DNA from: Methanothermococcus sp.
GTDB taxonomy: Archaea; AGJL01; Methanococci; Methanococcales; Methanococcaceae
Direction: 5' to 3'
Length of the DNA: 45,581 bases
NCBI RefSeq assembly: GCF_015523155.1
Contig: NZ_WAKW01000029.1
Span: 1-45,581, forward strand
Below, in pieces: positions 28,868-39,137 of this stretch (position 1 is its first letter; every line of letters starts with the position of its first letter). Position numbers and translations under genes: made by a program. The notes under the pieces were generated by a model, which saw only the letters and a list, made by a program, of their open reading frames with translations, had not been told where the DNA came from and made no database searches.

Positions 28868-30019
28868 ATGGAGGAAAATATAAATCTTGATAAATACAGA
28901 AACATTAGAAGACATCTCGGAAGAGAAATGATTGATTTAAACCCCATTCAAAGAGGAGGGGTTCTTCCAGTGGAATCAAAAAAAGTAATGTATGAATACT
29001 GGGATGGATACAGTGTTTGCGACTACTGTGGAGGGCGACTTGATAAGGTTGAAACTCCACCAATCTGCGAATTCTTAAACGACATGTCAAAATTTTTAGA
29101 TATGGATATATCAAGACCAACACACGGAGCTCGGGAAAGTAAATTTATTGTCATGCACTCAATATGTAAAGAAGGGGATTATGTAGTTCTTGATGAAAAC
29201 GCCCATTACACATCCTATGTTGCTATGGAAAGGGCGAAATTAAATTATGCAGAGGTAAAAAGCGAGGGCTATCCTACATATAGAATAAATCCCGAAGGCT
29301 ATAAAGAAGTTATCGATAATTTAGAGGATGAAGGGAAAAATATCGGCTTAATACTCCTTACACATGTGGATGGAAACTATGGAAACCTTGCAGATGCTAA
29401 AAAAGTAGGAAGAATTGCAAAAGATAGGGGTTATCCATTTTTATTGAATTGTGCATATAGCGTTGGAAGAATGCCTGTAAAAGGTAAAAAATTAAATGCT
29501 GACTTTTTAGCATGTTCGGGACATAAAAGTATGGCGGCTTCTGGTCCAATAGGGTTATTGGCTATAAGAACTGAATTTGCAGAGGAGGTATTGAGAACAT
29601 CAAAAACCCACCCTATTAAAGAAGTTGAAATGCTTGGATGCACAAGTAGGGGAGCTCCGATAGTATCTCTTATGGCGAGCTTCCCGCACATTGTAGAAAG
29701 GGTTAAACATTGGGATGAAGAAATTAAGAAAACAAGGTTTGTAGTGGATAAGCTCGAAGAGATTGGATTTAAACAAATTGGAGTAAAACCAAAGGAACAT
29801 GATTTAATCAAATTTGAAACCCCAGTGCTTGATGAAATAGCACAGAGAGATAAAAGAAGAGGCTATTTCTTCTACGACGAATTGAAGAAAAGAGGAATCG
29901 GCGGTATAAGGAGAGGAACCACAAAAGAAGTAAAAATGAGTGTTTATGGTTTAACTTGGGAACAGGTGGTGTATGTTGTAGGCAGTATTAAAGAAATTGT
30001 TGAAAATTGTGGAAAATAA
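28868..30019 (+). CDS. pscS: O-phosphoseryl-tRNA:Cys-tRNA synthase (SepCysS)
   Basis: A 383-residue PLP enzyme that turns Sep-tRNA(Cys) into Cys-tRNA(Cys), the indirect cysteine route of methanogens lacking normal CysRS. It opens with the family sequence LNPIQRGGVL, has the cysteine pair CDYC that carries a persulfide or Fe-S cluster, the RPTHGARESKF substrate loop, and the PLP lysine in CSGHKSMAASGP. ATG at 28868 with GGTGAT upstream. It sits behind bioB-larE, a third sulfur-handling gene in a row. SepRS is elsewhere. Confidence 0.95.
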   Translation: MEENINLDKYRNIRRHLGREMIDLNPIQRGGVLPVESKKVMYEYWDGYSVCDYCGGRLDKVETPPICEFLNDMSKFLDMDISRPTHGARESKFIVMHSICKEGDYVVLDENAHYTSYVAMERAKLNYAEVKSEGYPTYRINPEGYKEVIDNLEDEGKNIGLILLTHVDGNYGNLADAKKVGRIAKDRGYPFLLNCAYSVGRMPVKGKKLNADFLACSGHKSMAASGPIGLLAIRTEFAEEVLRTSKTHPIKEVEMLGCTSRGAPIVSLMASFPHIVERVKHWDEEIKKTRFVVDKLEEIGFKQIGVKPKEHDLIKFETPVLDEIAQRDKRRGYFFYDELKKRGIGGIRRGTTKEVKMSVYGLTWEQVVYVVGSIKEIVENCGK

Positions 30020-30192
30020 TCTTAATATAAAAAAAATTATTTTATTATTTTTAAAACACTTTAATTTTTATTTTTAATATTTTATTTTAAATAAAAAATA
30101 AAATTTTTATAAATTAAAGTTAAGATATAACTTTATAAGATTAAGATATATATTATAAAATAATATTTAACTAAAAAAATTAGGGGGTAAAT

Positions 30193-32310
30193 ATGCTTGA
30201 TAAAATCTTTAATCCAAAATCCATTGCAGTAATTGGAGCATCCAGCACCGAGGGGAAAGTGGGGCACGCCATAATGAAAAATCTAATGGCATTTGGAAAA
30301 AACCCCACTAACAAAATTTATCCAATAAACCCAAAATACGACGAAATACTGGGCATCAAGTGCTATAAATCTGTATTGGAGGTTCCCGATAATATTGATT
30401 TAGCGGTAATAACCATACCTGCAAAACTTATACCGAATACCTTAGAAGAATGTGGAAAGAAGGGGATAAAAGGAGCGGTGATAATATCCGCAGGTTTTTC
30501 AGAGGTTGGAAATTACGAGCTCGAAGAGAAAGTAAAAACAATAGCAAAAAAATATAACATACGAATAATAGGTCCGAACTGTTTAGGGATAATAAACATG
30601 CACAACAGATTAAACGCCTCATTCAGCAAAGAATATTTTAAAGAGGGAAATATAACATTTATATCCCAAAGTGGAGCGATATTAACAGCCATACTTGATA
30701 TAGCACCCCTTTTAAATTTGGGATTCTCAAAAATAATCAGCCTTGGGAATAAAATTGACATTCAGGAAAGCGATTTAATGGAATATTTAATTCATGATGA
30801 TACTACGGAGGTTGTTGTATTTTATATTGAAGGATTAAAGGATAAAAAATTTATAGAATCTGCAAAAAGACTTGCAAAGGTTAAACCAATTATAGCCTTA
30901 AAAAGTGGAAAAACAGAAGCAGGAGCTAAGGCAGCATCATCCCATACTGGAAGTTTGGCGGGGGATGCCCAAATATATAATGCTGCATTTAAAAAAGGAA
31001 AAGTCCTTACAGTGGAAACCTTTGAAGAATTGGTTAATTTAATGCATGTATTTTCAACACAACCACTTATGAAAGGTGATAAAATAGGAATTATTACAAA
31101 TGCGGGAGGATTTGGAGTAATAGCTGCCGATAGCTGTAAAAAGTATGGTTTAACCATTGGGGAGTTTGAAGAATCTACGCGGGAAGAATTAAAAAAATAC
31201 CTTCCACCAACATCATCCATTTCAAATCCTCTTGATTTAATTGGTGATGCAGATACTAATAGATATAAAAACGCATTAAATATCGTTAAAAACGATAAAA
31301 ATATCGATGGAATGCTTGTAATACTTACACCGCAAGAGATGACAAAGCCCTTGGAAGTTGCAGATGTGATTGTTGAAACAAAAAATAAAATGAAAAATGA
31401 AGGAATAAGTAAGCCGATTGTGGCATCATTCGTTGGAGGGGTATCCATCAAAGGAGCAAAAAGCTATTTAAGAAAAAATGGAGTTCCTGCATATATTTCT
31501 CCTGAAAGTGGAATTGAGGCACTGTCGAGCTCCTACAAATACAACACCATGAAAATAAAAGAAGATAGTTGTGAATATTTAAACAGCATAAAAGACGAAC
31601 TATTGAAAATAAAAGAAAAGTATAAGGATATTGTTAAAAACCTTCTTAATAATCCTAATGAATATAATTCAAAGGAATTTTTAAAAATACATGGAATGAA
31701 AGTTCCAAAAAGATATTTAGCAAAAACTCCCGAAGAAGCAGAGAATTATGCATCTAATTTAGATGATGTTGTAATGAAAATATCCTCCCCTGATATTCTG
31801 CATAAATCAGATGCTGGATGCGTAATAGTTAAACCAAAAGATATTAAAGAAGCATTTAATACCATCATGGAAAACGGAAAAATATATTTGGAAAAAAACG
31901 GAATTGAAGGGGTTATTGATGGAGTCCTAATTGAGGAATATATTGAAGGTATTGAAATTATTGTTGGGGGAAAAAGAGATGCCGTGTTCGGTCCTGTTAT
32001 AATGGTGGGGTTAGGTGGGGTATTTGTCGAAGTTTTGAAGGATGTTTCATTCGGTATTCATCCAATTACAAGGGATTATGCATTGGATAAATTGAAAGAA
32101 TTGAAATCATATAAAGTTTTAGAAGGAATTAGAGGAAGACCCAAAAGAGATATCGATTTTATAATTGATATTATGGTTAGATTAGGGACAATAATGGAAA
32201 TATATCCTGAAATAAAAGAAATTGATATAAATCCATTGTTTGTAAAAGAGGATGGAAAGGGCGGATGTGTTGGTGATGCTTTGATTATTGTTGAAAATAA
32301 TGAAAATTAA
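30193..32310 (+). CDS. acd: ADP-forming acyl-CoA synthetase, fused alpha-beta
   Basis: A 705-residue fused subunit enzyme (acetate-CoA ligase, ADP-forming). The N-terminal CoA-binding Rossmann domain is at 1-130 (KSIAVIGASSTEGKVGHAI). The ligase domain has the phosphorylated His251 in ASSHTGSLAGDAQ. The C-terminal ATP-grasp half starts at about 485 (KEFLKIHGMKVPKRYLAKTPEEA) and has the second grasp motif DINPLFV. It makes ATP from acyl-CoA plus ADP and Pi, or runs in reverse. GGGGG site before the ATG. It stands alone; the natural acyl group cannot be told from sequence. Confidence 0.92.
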   Translation: MLDKIFNPKSIAVIGASSTEGKVGHAIMKNLMAFGKNPTNKIYPINPKYDEILGIKCYKSVLEVPDNIDLAVITIPAKLIPNTLEECGKKGIKGAVIISAGFSEVGNYELEEKVKTIAKKYNIRIIGPNCLGIINMHNRLNASFSKEYFKEGNITFISQSGAILTAILDIAPLLNLGFSKIISLGNKIDIQESDLMEYLIHDDTTEVVVFYIEGLKDKKFIESAKRLAKVKPIIALKSGKTEAGAKAASSHTGSLAGDAQIYNAAFKKGKVLTVETFEELVNLMHVFSTQPLMKGDKIGIITNAGGFGVIAADSCKKYGLTIGEFEESTREELKKYLPPTSSISNPLDLIGDADTNRYKNALNIVKNDKNIDGMLVILTPQEMTKPLEVADVIVETKNKMKNEGISKPIVASFVGGVSIKGAKSYLRKNGVPAYISPESGIEALSSSYKYNTMKIKEDSCEYLNSIKDELLKIKEKYKDIVKNLLNNPNEYNSKEFLKIHGMKVPKRYLAKTPEEAENYASNLDDVVMKISSPDILHKSDAGCVIVKPKDIKEAFNTIMENGKIYLEKNGIEGVIDGVLIEEYIEGIEIIVGGKRDAVFGPVIMVGLGGVFVEVLKDVSFGIHPITRDYALDKLKELKSYKVLEGIRGRPKRDIDFIIDIMVRLGTIMEIYPEIKEIDINPLFVKEDGKGGCVGDALIIVENNEN

Positions 32311-32318
32311 TAATTAAT

Positions 32319-32984
32319 CTATAAATCAATTAATTCTATATTTTTGACATTAACTTTATTATTTTTGTCAAAGACATCGGATATGAAAAATGATTCCTGC
32401 GATGGATTAACAATATAACTGTTATTTATTTTATCAATGCATTTACTTTCATGTATATGCCCACATATAACCAAAGATGGACCGTATTCTTCAATAATCT
32501 CTCTTACCGATTCGCTTCCAACATTATCCTCCCCAACTCTATCTGCCATGGTATTTTTTGGCGGTGAATGAGTTACTAAAATAAAATTATTTATCAAGTC
32601 CTCTTTTTTTATGCCTTTAATCGCATTTTTAAACTTCTTGTATAATTCTTTCTCGGTGTATTCATTGGGCGTGTTAAATGGTGTTGGATTACTTCCCCCA
32701 ATTCCTATAAATTTTATGTTGTTTATTTCGACGCATTTTCCATCGATGTTTATATTATATTCATTTAATTTATTTATGGATTCCCTATTATCGCAGTTTC
32801 CAGGAACTGTTAAGACTTGCACATTTTCATTTTCCTTTATATATTTCAAATAATCAATTATCCTTAAATCCCTTCCAAAATGGGTGATATCCCCAGAAAC
32901 AATAACTATATCTGGTTTATATAATAAAACTCTGCTGAAATTCACAATTCTTCCGTGCAAGTCGGTTAATCCTGCTATCCGCAT
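32319..32984 (-). CDS. Calcineurin-like metallophosphoesterase
   Basis: A 221-residue phosphoesterase with the full metal set: TDLHG, SGDITHFG, PGNCDN, THSPPKN, and CGHIHES. These coordinate two metal ions in phosphodiesterases of this class. The ATG at 32984 follows GAGGGA. No membrane segment. It converges on the acyl-CoA synthetase. The substrate is unknown; archaeal members act on cyclic nucleotides or nucleotide diphosphates in vitro. Confidence 0.88.
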   Translation of the reverse strand: MRIAGLTDLHGRIVNFSRVLLYKPDIVIVSGDITHFGRDLRIIDYLKYIKENENVQVLTVPGNCDNRESINKLNEYNINIDGKCVEINNIKFIGIGGSNPTPFNTPNEYTEKELYKKFKNAIKGIKKEDLINNFILVTHSPPKNTMADRVGEDNVGSESVREIIEEYGPSLVICGHIHESKCIDKINNSYIVNPSQESFFISDVFDKNNKVNVKNIELIDL

Positions 32985-33041
32985 AAAATCCCTCTTTTAT
33001 CATCCTATTATTTATTGTTTATTTATTATTTCTTTTTTTCA

Positions 33042-34697
33042 TTATTTTAAAAATTTTATCTCATCATTACATACAACTAAATTTCCCTTCCATTCCTCTT
33101 TTGTTTCTGGATAGTCAGAACGGTAGTGAGCTCCCCTACTTTCCTTCCTTTCCAATGCACATCTTACAATAATTTCTGCAACAGTAATCATGTTTTTCAA
33201 TTCAAAGTATTTTTGAATTTCAACCACTCCGTTTATTTTTACATTTTCTGCTTTATTTTTTAAGTCATTTATCTCTGAAAGTGCCTTTTTTAGTCCCTCT
33301 TCGTTCCTCACTATTGAAACATAGTCCCACATAATACTTTTAAGTGAATTTATTAATTCAAATACATTATATACATCGGCGTTGTTTTCATTGTTATTTT
33401 TGTTTTTGTTTTCGTTTTTATTATTTTCATTATCCATTTTACTGGCAAGTTCCTCCTTAATATCCATTATTAATCTATTTGCATATTCTTTTATATATTT
33501 TAAATTAAATTGGCTTTCTTCTGCAAATTCTTCCGCACTTCTTCCAGCAATTGCTCCAAATACCTGAGTATCAGCAAGTGCATTTCCACCAAGTCGGTTT
33601 GCACCATGTATTCCTCCTGCAACTTCACCGCAGGCGAAAAGTCCTTTTATATTAGTTTCACATTTTTCATTTATCTTAACACCGCCCATTGAATGGTGTG
33701 CAGTTGGTGCTACAATCATTGGTTCCTTTCTTATATCTACGCCGATATCCATGAACTGTTTAAATGTAGTTTCAAGTCGTTCTTCAATGATTTCATCATC
33801 GAGATGAGATACATCTAAATAAACTCCCCCATTTACTCCCCTTCCTTCCTGTATTTCATTGTATATTGCCTTTGCAACTACATCCCTTGTGGAGAGCTCT
33901 AACCTATCTTTGTCATAATTTACCATGAACCTTTCTTTATTTTTGTTGTATAAAATTCCCCCTTCTCCCCTTACAGCTTCTGTAACAAGGACTCCTGTTC
34001 CAACCATTCCTGTTGGGTGGAACTGCACCATTTCCATATCTATTAATTCCACCCCCTCATTATATGCCATTGCAAAACCATCTCCAACCTTCTGGACAGG
34101 ATTTGAAGTAATTGGGTATAACTGCCCAGCCCCTCCTGTTGCAAGGACTGTGGATTTTGCATATATTGGGAAAATATCTCCTGTAATCATGTTTAAAAAC
34201 AGAGCTCCATAGCACCTATCATCCCTTACTATTAATTTTATTGCCATGGTATCTTCTAAAATTTTAACTTTTTCAAGTTTATTTATATACTCCATCAAAC
34301 CTGCCATGAGCTCATGCCCAGTCCTATCTCCACTATAACATGTCCTATTGAAACTCTGCCCACCAAAGGGTCTTTGAGCTATTGTTCCATCGTCGTTTCT
34401 ATCGAATATGGAACCGAATTTTTCCAAGTTTTTTAATTCTTTTGGAGCATTTTTTACAAGAATTTCTACAAGTTTGGGGTTATTTATATATCCCCCCCCC
34501 TTCATAGTATCCTCAAAGTGCTTCTTAAAATCATCTTCTGGGTTTAATACTGCATTATAGCCACCTTCTGCCATAACTGTGCATCCACTTTTACCAAAAA
34601 GCCCCTTAACTGCGATGATTACATTTTTGTTGCTACACTCTATGGCACATCTTGCCGCAGCTCCTCCTCCACCTATTATTAAAACATCCGTAATCAT
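33042..34697 (-). CDS. tfrA: CoM/CoB-dependent fumarate reductase subunit A
   Basis: A 551-residue flavoprotein of the succinate dehydrogenase/fumarate reductase family. FAD loop IIGGGGAAAR at the start, GGYNAVL, ATGGAGQLYP, FHPTGMV, and the active-site AHHSMGGVKIN and GANRLGGNAL are all present. In methanogens TfrA with TfrB reduces fumarate using coenzymes M and B in the incomplete reductive citric acid cycle. An Asn/Glu/Lys-rich insertion (NENNKNENKNKNNNENN) at about 422-438 lies between the FAD and C-terminal helical domains. Codons for GGG near residue 67 form a run of nine G. tfrB is not adjacent. Confidence 0.93.
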   Translation of the reverse strand: MITDVLIIGGGGAAARCAIECSNKNVIIAVKGLFGKSGCTVMAEGGYNAVLNPEDDFKKHFEDTMKGGGYINNPKLVEILVKNAPKELKNLEKFGSIFDRNDDGTIAQRPFGGQSFNRTCYSGDRTGHELMAGLMEYINKLEKVKILEDTMAIKLIVRDDRCYGALFLNMITGDIFPIYAKSTVLATGGAGQLYPITSNPVQKVGDGFAMAYNEGVELIDMEMVQFHPTGMVGTGVLVTEAVRGEGGILYNKNKERFMVNYDKDRLELSTRDVVAKAIYNEIQEGRGVNGGVYLDVSHLDDEIIEERLETTFKQFMDIGVDIRKEPMIVAPTAHHSMGGVKINEKCETNIKGLFACGEVAGGIHGANRLGGNALADTQVFGAIAGRSAEEFAEESQFNLKYIKEYANRLIMDIKEELASKMDNENNKNENKNKNNNENNADVYNVFELINSLKSIMWDYVSIVRNEEGLKKALSEINDLKNKAENVKINGVVEIQKYFELKNMITVAEIIVRCALERKESRGAHYRSDYPETKEEWKGNLVVCNDEIKFLK

Positions 34698-34845
34698 AAA
34701 ATCACCTGTAAAAAAATAATATCATTATTTTACATTGAATATTATTAATCTTATAATATATATTAACATCATATAACATCAAAACGTATATTAAATAAAA
34801 TTCATTAAAAAAGTATTTTAAAATTTATTAATTATTTTTAATTAT

Positions 34846-36078
34846 TTACTGAATTACACCGTATCCAATCAATCTCCATCTTGAACCTATTCTTCTGCTC
34901 ATTGCTACCCTGTCCCCTTTATCCGCACATATTGGGAGTTTTAATTTTATATCTGCAATATCATCCCTTGCAGAGAGTATCACACCAACTGTTGTTGCAG
35001 TCCCCACATTCAGCATTAATACCTCATTTGATTTCAATGGCTCGATTATCAATTCCTCTTTTGCACCAACGATTCTTTCAAGGAGATGTGCTTTTATAGT
35101 GATTTTATCCAATGTTTCAGGTAGTGTTCCAGGTTCTCCCGCAACGCTTCCGCTGAGAGCATCTGATTTTGTAAGGGCAGGGTCGAGCTCAGTTCCAACC
35201 CCCACCAATCCACCAGGATACGCCTTTTTAACCTTATTACCTCCAACTCCAAGGGATGTAATCTTTGTAATAATCGGCTCCCAATGGGTTTTATTTCCCT
35301 CTGTAATTTTTAACCCTGGCTTTATTTCAATCTCATTTCCAACTTCAAGAACACCTTGAATAATGCTCCCCCCAATGACCCCACCTTTAAGATCCTTTAT
35401 TCTACATCCTGGTTTGTTTATATCAAAACTTCTTGCAACATACATTCTTGCTGGAAGCTCTGTATTTCTCTCAGGTGTTGGTATGATGTCTTCAATTGCC
35501 TTTAAGAGAACATCAATATTTGCACCATGGTGTGCTGAAATCGGAATAATCGGGGCATTTTCTGCAACGGTCCCCTTTACAAACTCTTTTATTTGTTTGT
35601 AGTTTTCCTTGGCTCTTTCTTCATCCACAAGGTCTATTTTGTTCTGGACAATTATTATATTTTTAATTCCCAAAGCATCCAATGCCATTAAATGCTCCTT
35701 TGTTTGTGGTTGTGGGCATTCCTCGTTTGCTGCAATTACCAATATTGCACCGTCCATTAATGAGGCTCCTGAAAGCATTGTAGCCATAAGGGTTTCGTGT
35801 CCCGGTGCATCTACAAAGGATACCTTTCTAAGTAGTTTAGTTTTTGAACCGCATCTTGGACATACTGGATTTACAGTATATGCCTCAGGCTCTGGACATT
35901 TTGGACATTTTCTTATCTCGCAGTCAGCATATCCCAATCTAATGGAGATACCTCTTTTTAATTCCTCACTGTGTGTGTCCGTCCATACGCCTGTGAGCTG
36001 TTTTGTTAAGCTAGTTTTTCCATGATCCACGTGTCCAACCATTCCAATATTTACTTCTGATTGTCTAGTCTTTGCCAT
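34846..36078 (-). CDS. eif2g: Translation initiation factor aIF2 subunit gamma
   Basis: A 410-residue GTPase that binds Met-tRNAi and brings it to the small ribosomal subunit. G-motifs: [12 protein letters not shown], the switch 1 [20 protein letters not shown], and QNKIDLV. The zinc knuckle [20 protein letters not shown] between switch 1 and switch 2 is specific to aIF2 gamma. Two beta-barrel domains follow. ATG with GAGGGA upstream. Full length. Monocistronic. Confidence 0.97.
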   Translation of the reverse strand: MAKTRQSEVNIGMVGHVDHGKTSLTKQLTGVWTDTHSEELKRGISIRLGYADCEIRKCPKCPEPEAYTVNPVCPRCGSKTKLLRKVSFVDAPGHETLMATMLSGASLMDGAILVIAANEECPQPQTKEHLMALDALGIKNIIIVQNKIDLVDEERAKENYKQIKEFVKGTVAENAPIIPISAHHGANIDVLLKAIEDIIPTPERNTELPARMYVARSFDINKPGCRIKDLKGGVIGGSIIQGVLEVGNEIEIKPGLKITEGNKTHWEPIITKITSLGVGGNKVKKAYPGGLVGVGTELDPALTKSDALSGSVAGEPGTLPETLDKITIKAHLLERIVGAKEELIIEPLKSNEVLMLNVGTATTVGVILSARDDIADIKLKLPICADKGDRVAMSRRIGSRWRLIGYGVIQ

Positions 36079-36317
36079 ATTATCCCTCTAAATATTTTTT
36101 ATTTTTTTTCCGTATTTGCATATTATAATTAGAACATTATAATAAGAATAATAAAAGAGAATTAGCATTACATATTCTATCTCTTAAAATTCATTAACAC
36201 CATATACCATTTATACGACACCATATATATAATTTACATTAAATAAGAAAAATAATTACATATTCTATCTACAATATAAAATAACTAATTGTGAAGTAAA
36301 GTATATTTGGTGGAATT

Positions 36318-37208
36318 ATGTATAACAGTGATAATAATATGAAATCCTCCGCAGTATCCCTTGCATCGGGAACAATTATAAACGCAATAGCTACGGGAAA
36401 AGGTTCCGCATTTGGCATTGATTTAAAGGTAAAGGCAACTGTCGAGCTCATGGATGATGGCAAAAAACACATAGTGGGAAAGGTAAAAGACCACCCCAAT
36501 GTAAAGACAAATCTCATAGAAACATGCGTAAAAAATGTTTTAGATTATTTTGAGCTGGATTATTCGGCGAAAGTCATTACAGAAACAGAAATTCCAATAA
36601 AATCAGGTTTAAGCAGTAGTAGTGCAACATCAAATGCGGTAGTTTTGGCAACCTTCGGAGCTCTGAACGAAAAAATAGATGATAAACTTATACTTGATTT
36701 GGCAATAAAATCGTCATTTGATGAAGGTTTAACCATTACCGGAGCTTATGATGATGCTACGGCGTCATACTATGGTGGAATTACCATTACAGACAATCTA
36801 AACAGGAAAATAATTAAAAGAGATATTTTCAAAGAAGAAGGAATAAAAAATGATGAAATAGATGTTTTGGTGCTTATACCAAATTTAAATAAAAATGTAG
36901 ATGTAAATAGGATGAAACTCTTAAAAAACTATGTTGAAGTGGCATTTAACGAGTGTTTAAGTGGAAACTACTGTAATGCATTGTTTTTAAATGGAATTTT
37001 ATATGCTTCTGCTCTTAACTTCCCAACTAATATTGCCATAGAAGCAATTGAAATGGGAGCTCTGACAGCAGGATTGTCTGGAACAGGTCCATCATATATA
37101 GCACTATGTAATAAAGAGAATACTAAGAAAGTTAAAGGAGTTCTTGAAAAATACGGTAATGTAATCATTACAAAGTTGAATAATAAAGGAGCTGAAATAA
37201 TCAAATAA
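36318..37208 (+). CDS. aroK: Archaeal shikimate kinase (GHMP type)
   Basis: A 296-residue GHMP-family kinase that phosphorylates shikimate, unrelated to the bacterial P-loop AroK. It has [21 protein letters not shown]-like opening, the ATP loop [17 protein letters not shown], and the late [17 protein letters not shown]. Matches MJ1440-type kinases in length. The ATG at 36318 has GGTGG just upstream, giving seven extra N-terminal residues over some homologues. The GTGs of cbiL follow 98 bases after the stop. Confidence 0.92.
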   Translation: MYNSDNNMKSSAVSLASGTIINAIATGKGSAFGIDLKVKATVELMDDGKKHIVGKVKDHPNVKTNLIETCVKNVLDYFELDYSAKVITETEIPIKSGLSSSSATSNAVVLATFGALNEKIDDKLILDLAIKSSFDEGLTITGAYDDATASYYGGITITDNLNRKIIKRDIFKEEGIKNDEIDVLVLIPNLNKNVDVNRMKLLKNYVEVAFNECLSGNYCNALFLNGILYASALNFPTNIAIEAIEMGALTAGLSGTGPSYIALCNKENTKKVKGVLEKYGNVIITKLNNKGAEIIK

Positions 37209-37306
37209 GGCAATATAATGAAAAAAGTAAATAAAAATGTAAATAAAAAAATAAATAATAAAGTTAAAATAAAATATTAAAATAAATTTAAATAAAAGGT
37301 GAAATA

Positions 37307-37999
37307 GTGGTAAGTAAAGTTTATGGAATAGGGGTGGGACCCGGAGATGAGGAATTATTAACTTTAAAAGCGGTAAAAGTATTAAAAAAAGTAGATACTA
37401 TCTTTGTTCCAATATCTAAAAAAGGAAAAACATCTGTTGCCTATGATATTATTAAAAATATTGTAGATGAAAATAAAAATATTGTGGAATTATTATTCCC
37501 TATGAGTAAAGACCTAAATTATTTAAAAAAACACTGGGAAGAAGCATTTAATATTATCAAAAACACAGATGGGGAGGTGGCAGTGATTACGATAGGAGAT
37601 CCTACTCTTTACAGCACATTTTCTTATGTTTGGAACTACTTAAAGGAAAATAATATTCCTGTTGAGATTATAAACGGCATACCTTCACCTTTTGCAGGTG
37701 CGGGAAGGTTAAATATTCCACTTGTTGAAGGGGATGAAAATCTTGTAATACTTCCGCAGGGGAAGGATTTGGAAAAATATTTGGGAGTATTCGATACCAT
37801 CGTAGTTATGAAGACTAAAAGTTTGGGGGAAAAACTTAGAGCTCTCCTTGATGAAGAACATAAAAATGATTATCTTGTGGGTATTGTGTGCAGAGCATGC
37901 TGCGAAAATGAGAAAATTCAAATAGGGAAAATTGATGAAATTAATTTTGATGAGGTGAATGAGTATTTATCTCTTGCAGTGATTAAGAAGATTAAATAA
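37307..37999 (+). CDS. cbiL: Cobalt-factor II C20-methyltransferase
   Basis: A 230-residue SAM-dependent methylase of the tetrapyrrole (CobI/CbiL) family, acting in the anaerobic cobamide pathway that methanogens need for methyl transfer. GIGVGPGD opens the protein; VITIGDPTLYSTFSYVWNYL and the GIPSPFAGAGRLNIPLVEG segment are CbiL-type. Starts at GTG 37307 with AAAGGTGA. Size and motifs exclude CbiF and CbiH. Confidence 0.92.
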   Translation: MVSKVYGIGVGPGDEELLTLKAVKVLKKVDTIFVPISKKGKTSVAYDIIKNIVDENKNIVELLFPMSKDLNYLKKHWEEAFNIIKNTDGEVAVITIGDPTLYSTFSYVWNYLKENNIPVEIINGIPSPFAGAGRLNIPLVEGDENLVILPQGKDLEKYLGVFDTIVVMKTKSLGEKLRALLDEEHKNDYLVGIVCRACCENEKIQIGKIDEINFDEVNEYLSLAVIKKIK

Positions 38000-38060
38000 T
38001 TAGTATGGTCAAAATATATATAACCTATACTAACTACAATATTATAAAAAAGACAATATT

Positions 38061-38252
38061 ATGAAGGCTGAGGAAGTAGATAAGTTAGGAATACCATTGA
38101 GAGCAGAATTTACCAAGCAAATACTCATGATTAAAGTAGCTGATAAATTATTATTAGGATGCACTAAGAAATCCTGTGCAGATGCGAGTTATGATAAAAG
38201 ATTTAAAAAAAGCGATGGAATTATACGAAAACGAAACTATAACAGCACATAA
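38061..38252 (+). pseudogene. Short degenerate reading frame, origin unknown
   Basis: A 63-codon open frame from ATG at 38061 and a second, overlapping frame from about 38172 (ending HNPRRLGRKKRNFLRK) together look like pieces of one frameshifted small gene; the second frame ends in the hairpin at 38279-38299. I cannot match either piece to a family. There is no ribosome binding site before 38061. It could also be chance, as the region is AT-rich and long open frames are cheap. Confidence 0.25.
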
Positions 38253-38278
38253 TCCAAGAAGATTAGGTAGAAAAAAAA

Positions 38279-38312
38279 GAAACTTCCTTCGGAAGTTTCT
38301 AAGATAAGAGTT
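38279..38312 (+). repeat. Perfect hairpin, likely terminator or repeat fragment
   Basis: GAAACTTCC-TTC-GGAAGTTTC (38279-38299): a 9-bp perfect stem with a TTC loop, followed by TAAGATAAGAG. The loop type and the AGATAAG tail resemble the hairpin repeats at 4706-4757 and 10127-10165. It could serve as a transcription terminator. Confidence 0.45.
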
Positions 38313-38612
38313 AAAATAGAGCACACCAATTAATATTAAAGAAGTTTTATGAATAAGTATTGGATTAATATCAAAGGTTATATTCGTAAAAAAGTATTCT
38401 TTTAGCATTATATAACCTCATCACCAGAGATTATCCTTATATGAAAGTCTTAGAGGTTAGAGTGTAATATGACCAACACTATTATGTATTATATGTACTT
38501 GAAATGTTGGTAATATATTATATCCATTTATCCAAAATGGATAAAATTAAAATTATTACAAAAAACCAAAAATCATATATAATCTAAAAATCAAATTGTA
38601 TTTTGTGATATT

Positions 38613-39137
38613 ATGAGCAATTTAATAGTGGTAGATTATGACAAAGATGCTGAGAGAAAGAGAATTGACTACCTAATCGAAAGATGGTCAAATAAGGGAA
38701 ATATAGAGAAAATAAGAAAGATGGCAATAATTGCAGATATAGACAACATAGATGATTTTGTAGAAGATATTATGTCCCGTTTGGAAGGAAATCCAGAAGA
38801 GAAGGTAAGAATCTACGAAATCAAAGAATTAAAAAAAACAATATCTTCAAAAAAAACTACACTAAACTATGAGATTACAGATAAAAAAGAGGTGATAGAG
38901 AGTTTTTTAAAATATCTTATGATAAAACTCGGTGCAAGCTACGAATGTTCTATAAACAACACAAAAAAATACGAAGTATATACAAAAAAAGGGAATTGTT
39001 CCATTTCAATCAAATTAAAAGAAAATAATGAAAAACTAATAATAAACTTTGAAATTGAAGGCTATGGTGAAAGTGTCGATTTAATAAAAAATAGAATTGA
39101 TAACGATATGAAATTGTTTATTGAGGGGATATTATGA
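38613..39137 (+). CDS. Hypothetical protein, first gene of the ESCRT-like cluster
   Basis: A 174-residue soluble protein I do not recognise. The N-terminal 65 residues are charged helices (DYDKDAERKRIDYLIERWSN); the C-terminal 90 look alpha/beta with alternating strands (YEVYTKKGNCSISIKL, KLIINFEIEGYGESVDLIKN). It has no membrane segment or catalytic motif that I can see. The stop overlaps the next start as ATGA, so the two proteins are likely made together and probably work together. First gene after the candidate promoter at 38574. Confidence 0.7.
   Translation: MSNLIVVDYDKDAERKRIDYLIERWSNKGNIEKIRKMAIIADIDNIDDFVEDIMSRLEGNPEEKVRIYEIKELKKTISSKKTTLNYEITDKKEVIESFLKYLMIKLGASYECSINNTKKYEVYTKKGNCSISIKLKENNEKLIINFEIEGYGESVDLIKNRIDNDMKLFIEGIL

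Larger units (their letters stand above)
38000..38612. other. 613-base region with no intact gene
   Basis: Between cbiL and the ESCRT-like cluster. It contains the degenerate frames and hairpin listed separately, an inverted repeat ACCAACA/TGTTGGT (38472-38478 and 38505-38511), another TATCCATT/AATGGATA with a 7-base loop (38521-38543), and a TATA-like CATATATAAT (38574-38583) in good position for the gene starting at 38613 with a very short leader. The two inverted repeats lie where an operator would be expected. Confidence 0.4.

Noticed and set aside
30822-31451. Open frame of 209 codons on the minus strand inside the acyl-CoA synthetase gene
   Set aside because: It is antisense to a strongly supported gene, Ser/Phe/Ile-rich as expected for a shadow frame, and has no recognisable domain or ribosome binding site.
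35609-36025. Open frame of 138 codons opposite aIF2 gamma
   Set aside because: Antisense to conserved GTPase motifs; no independent evidence.
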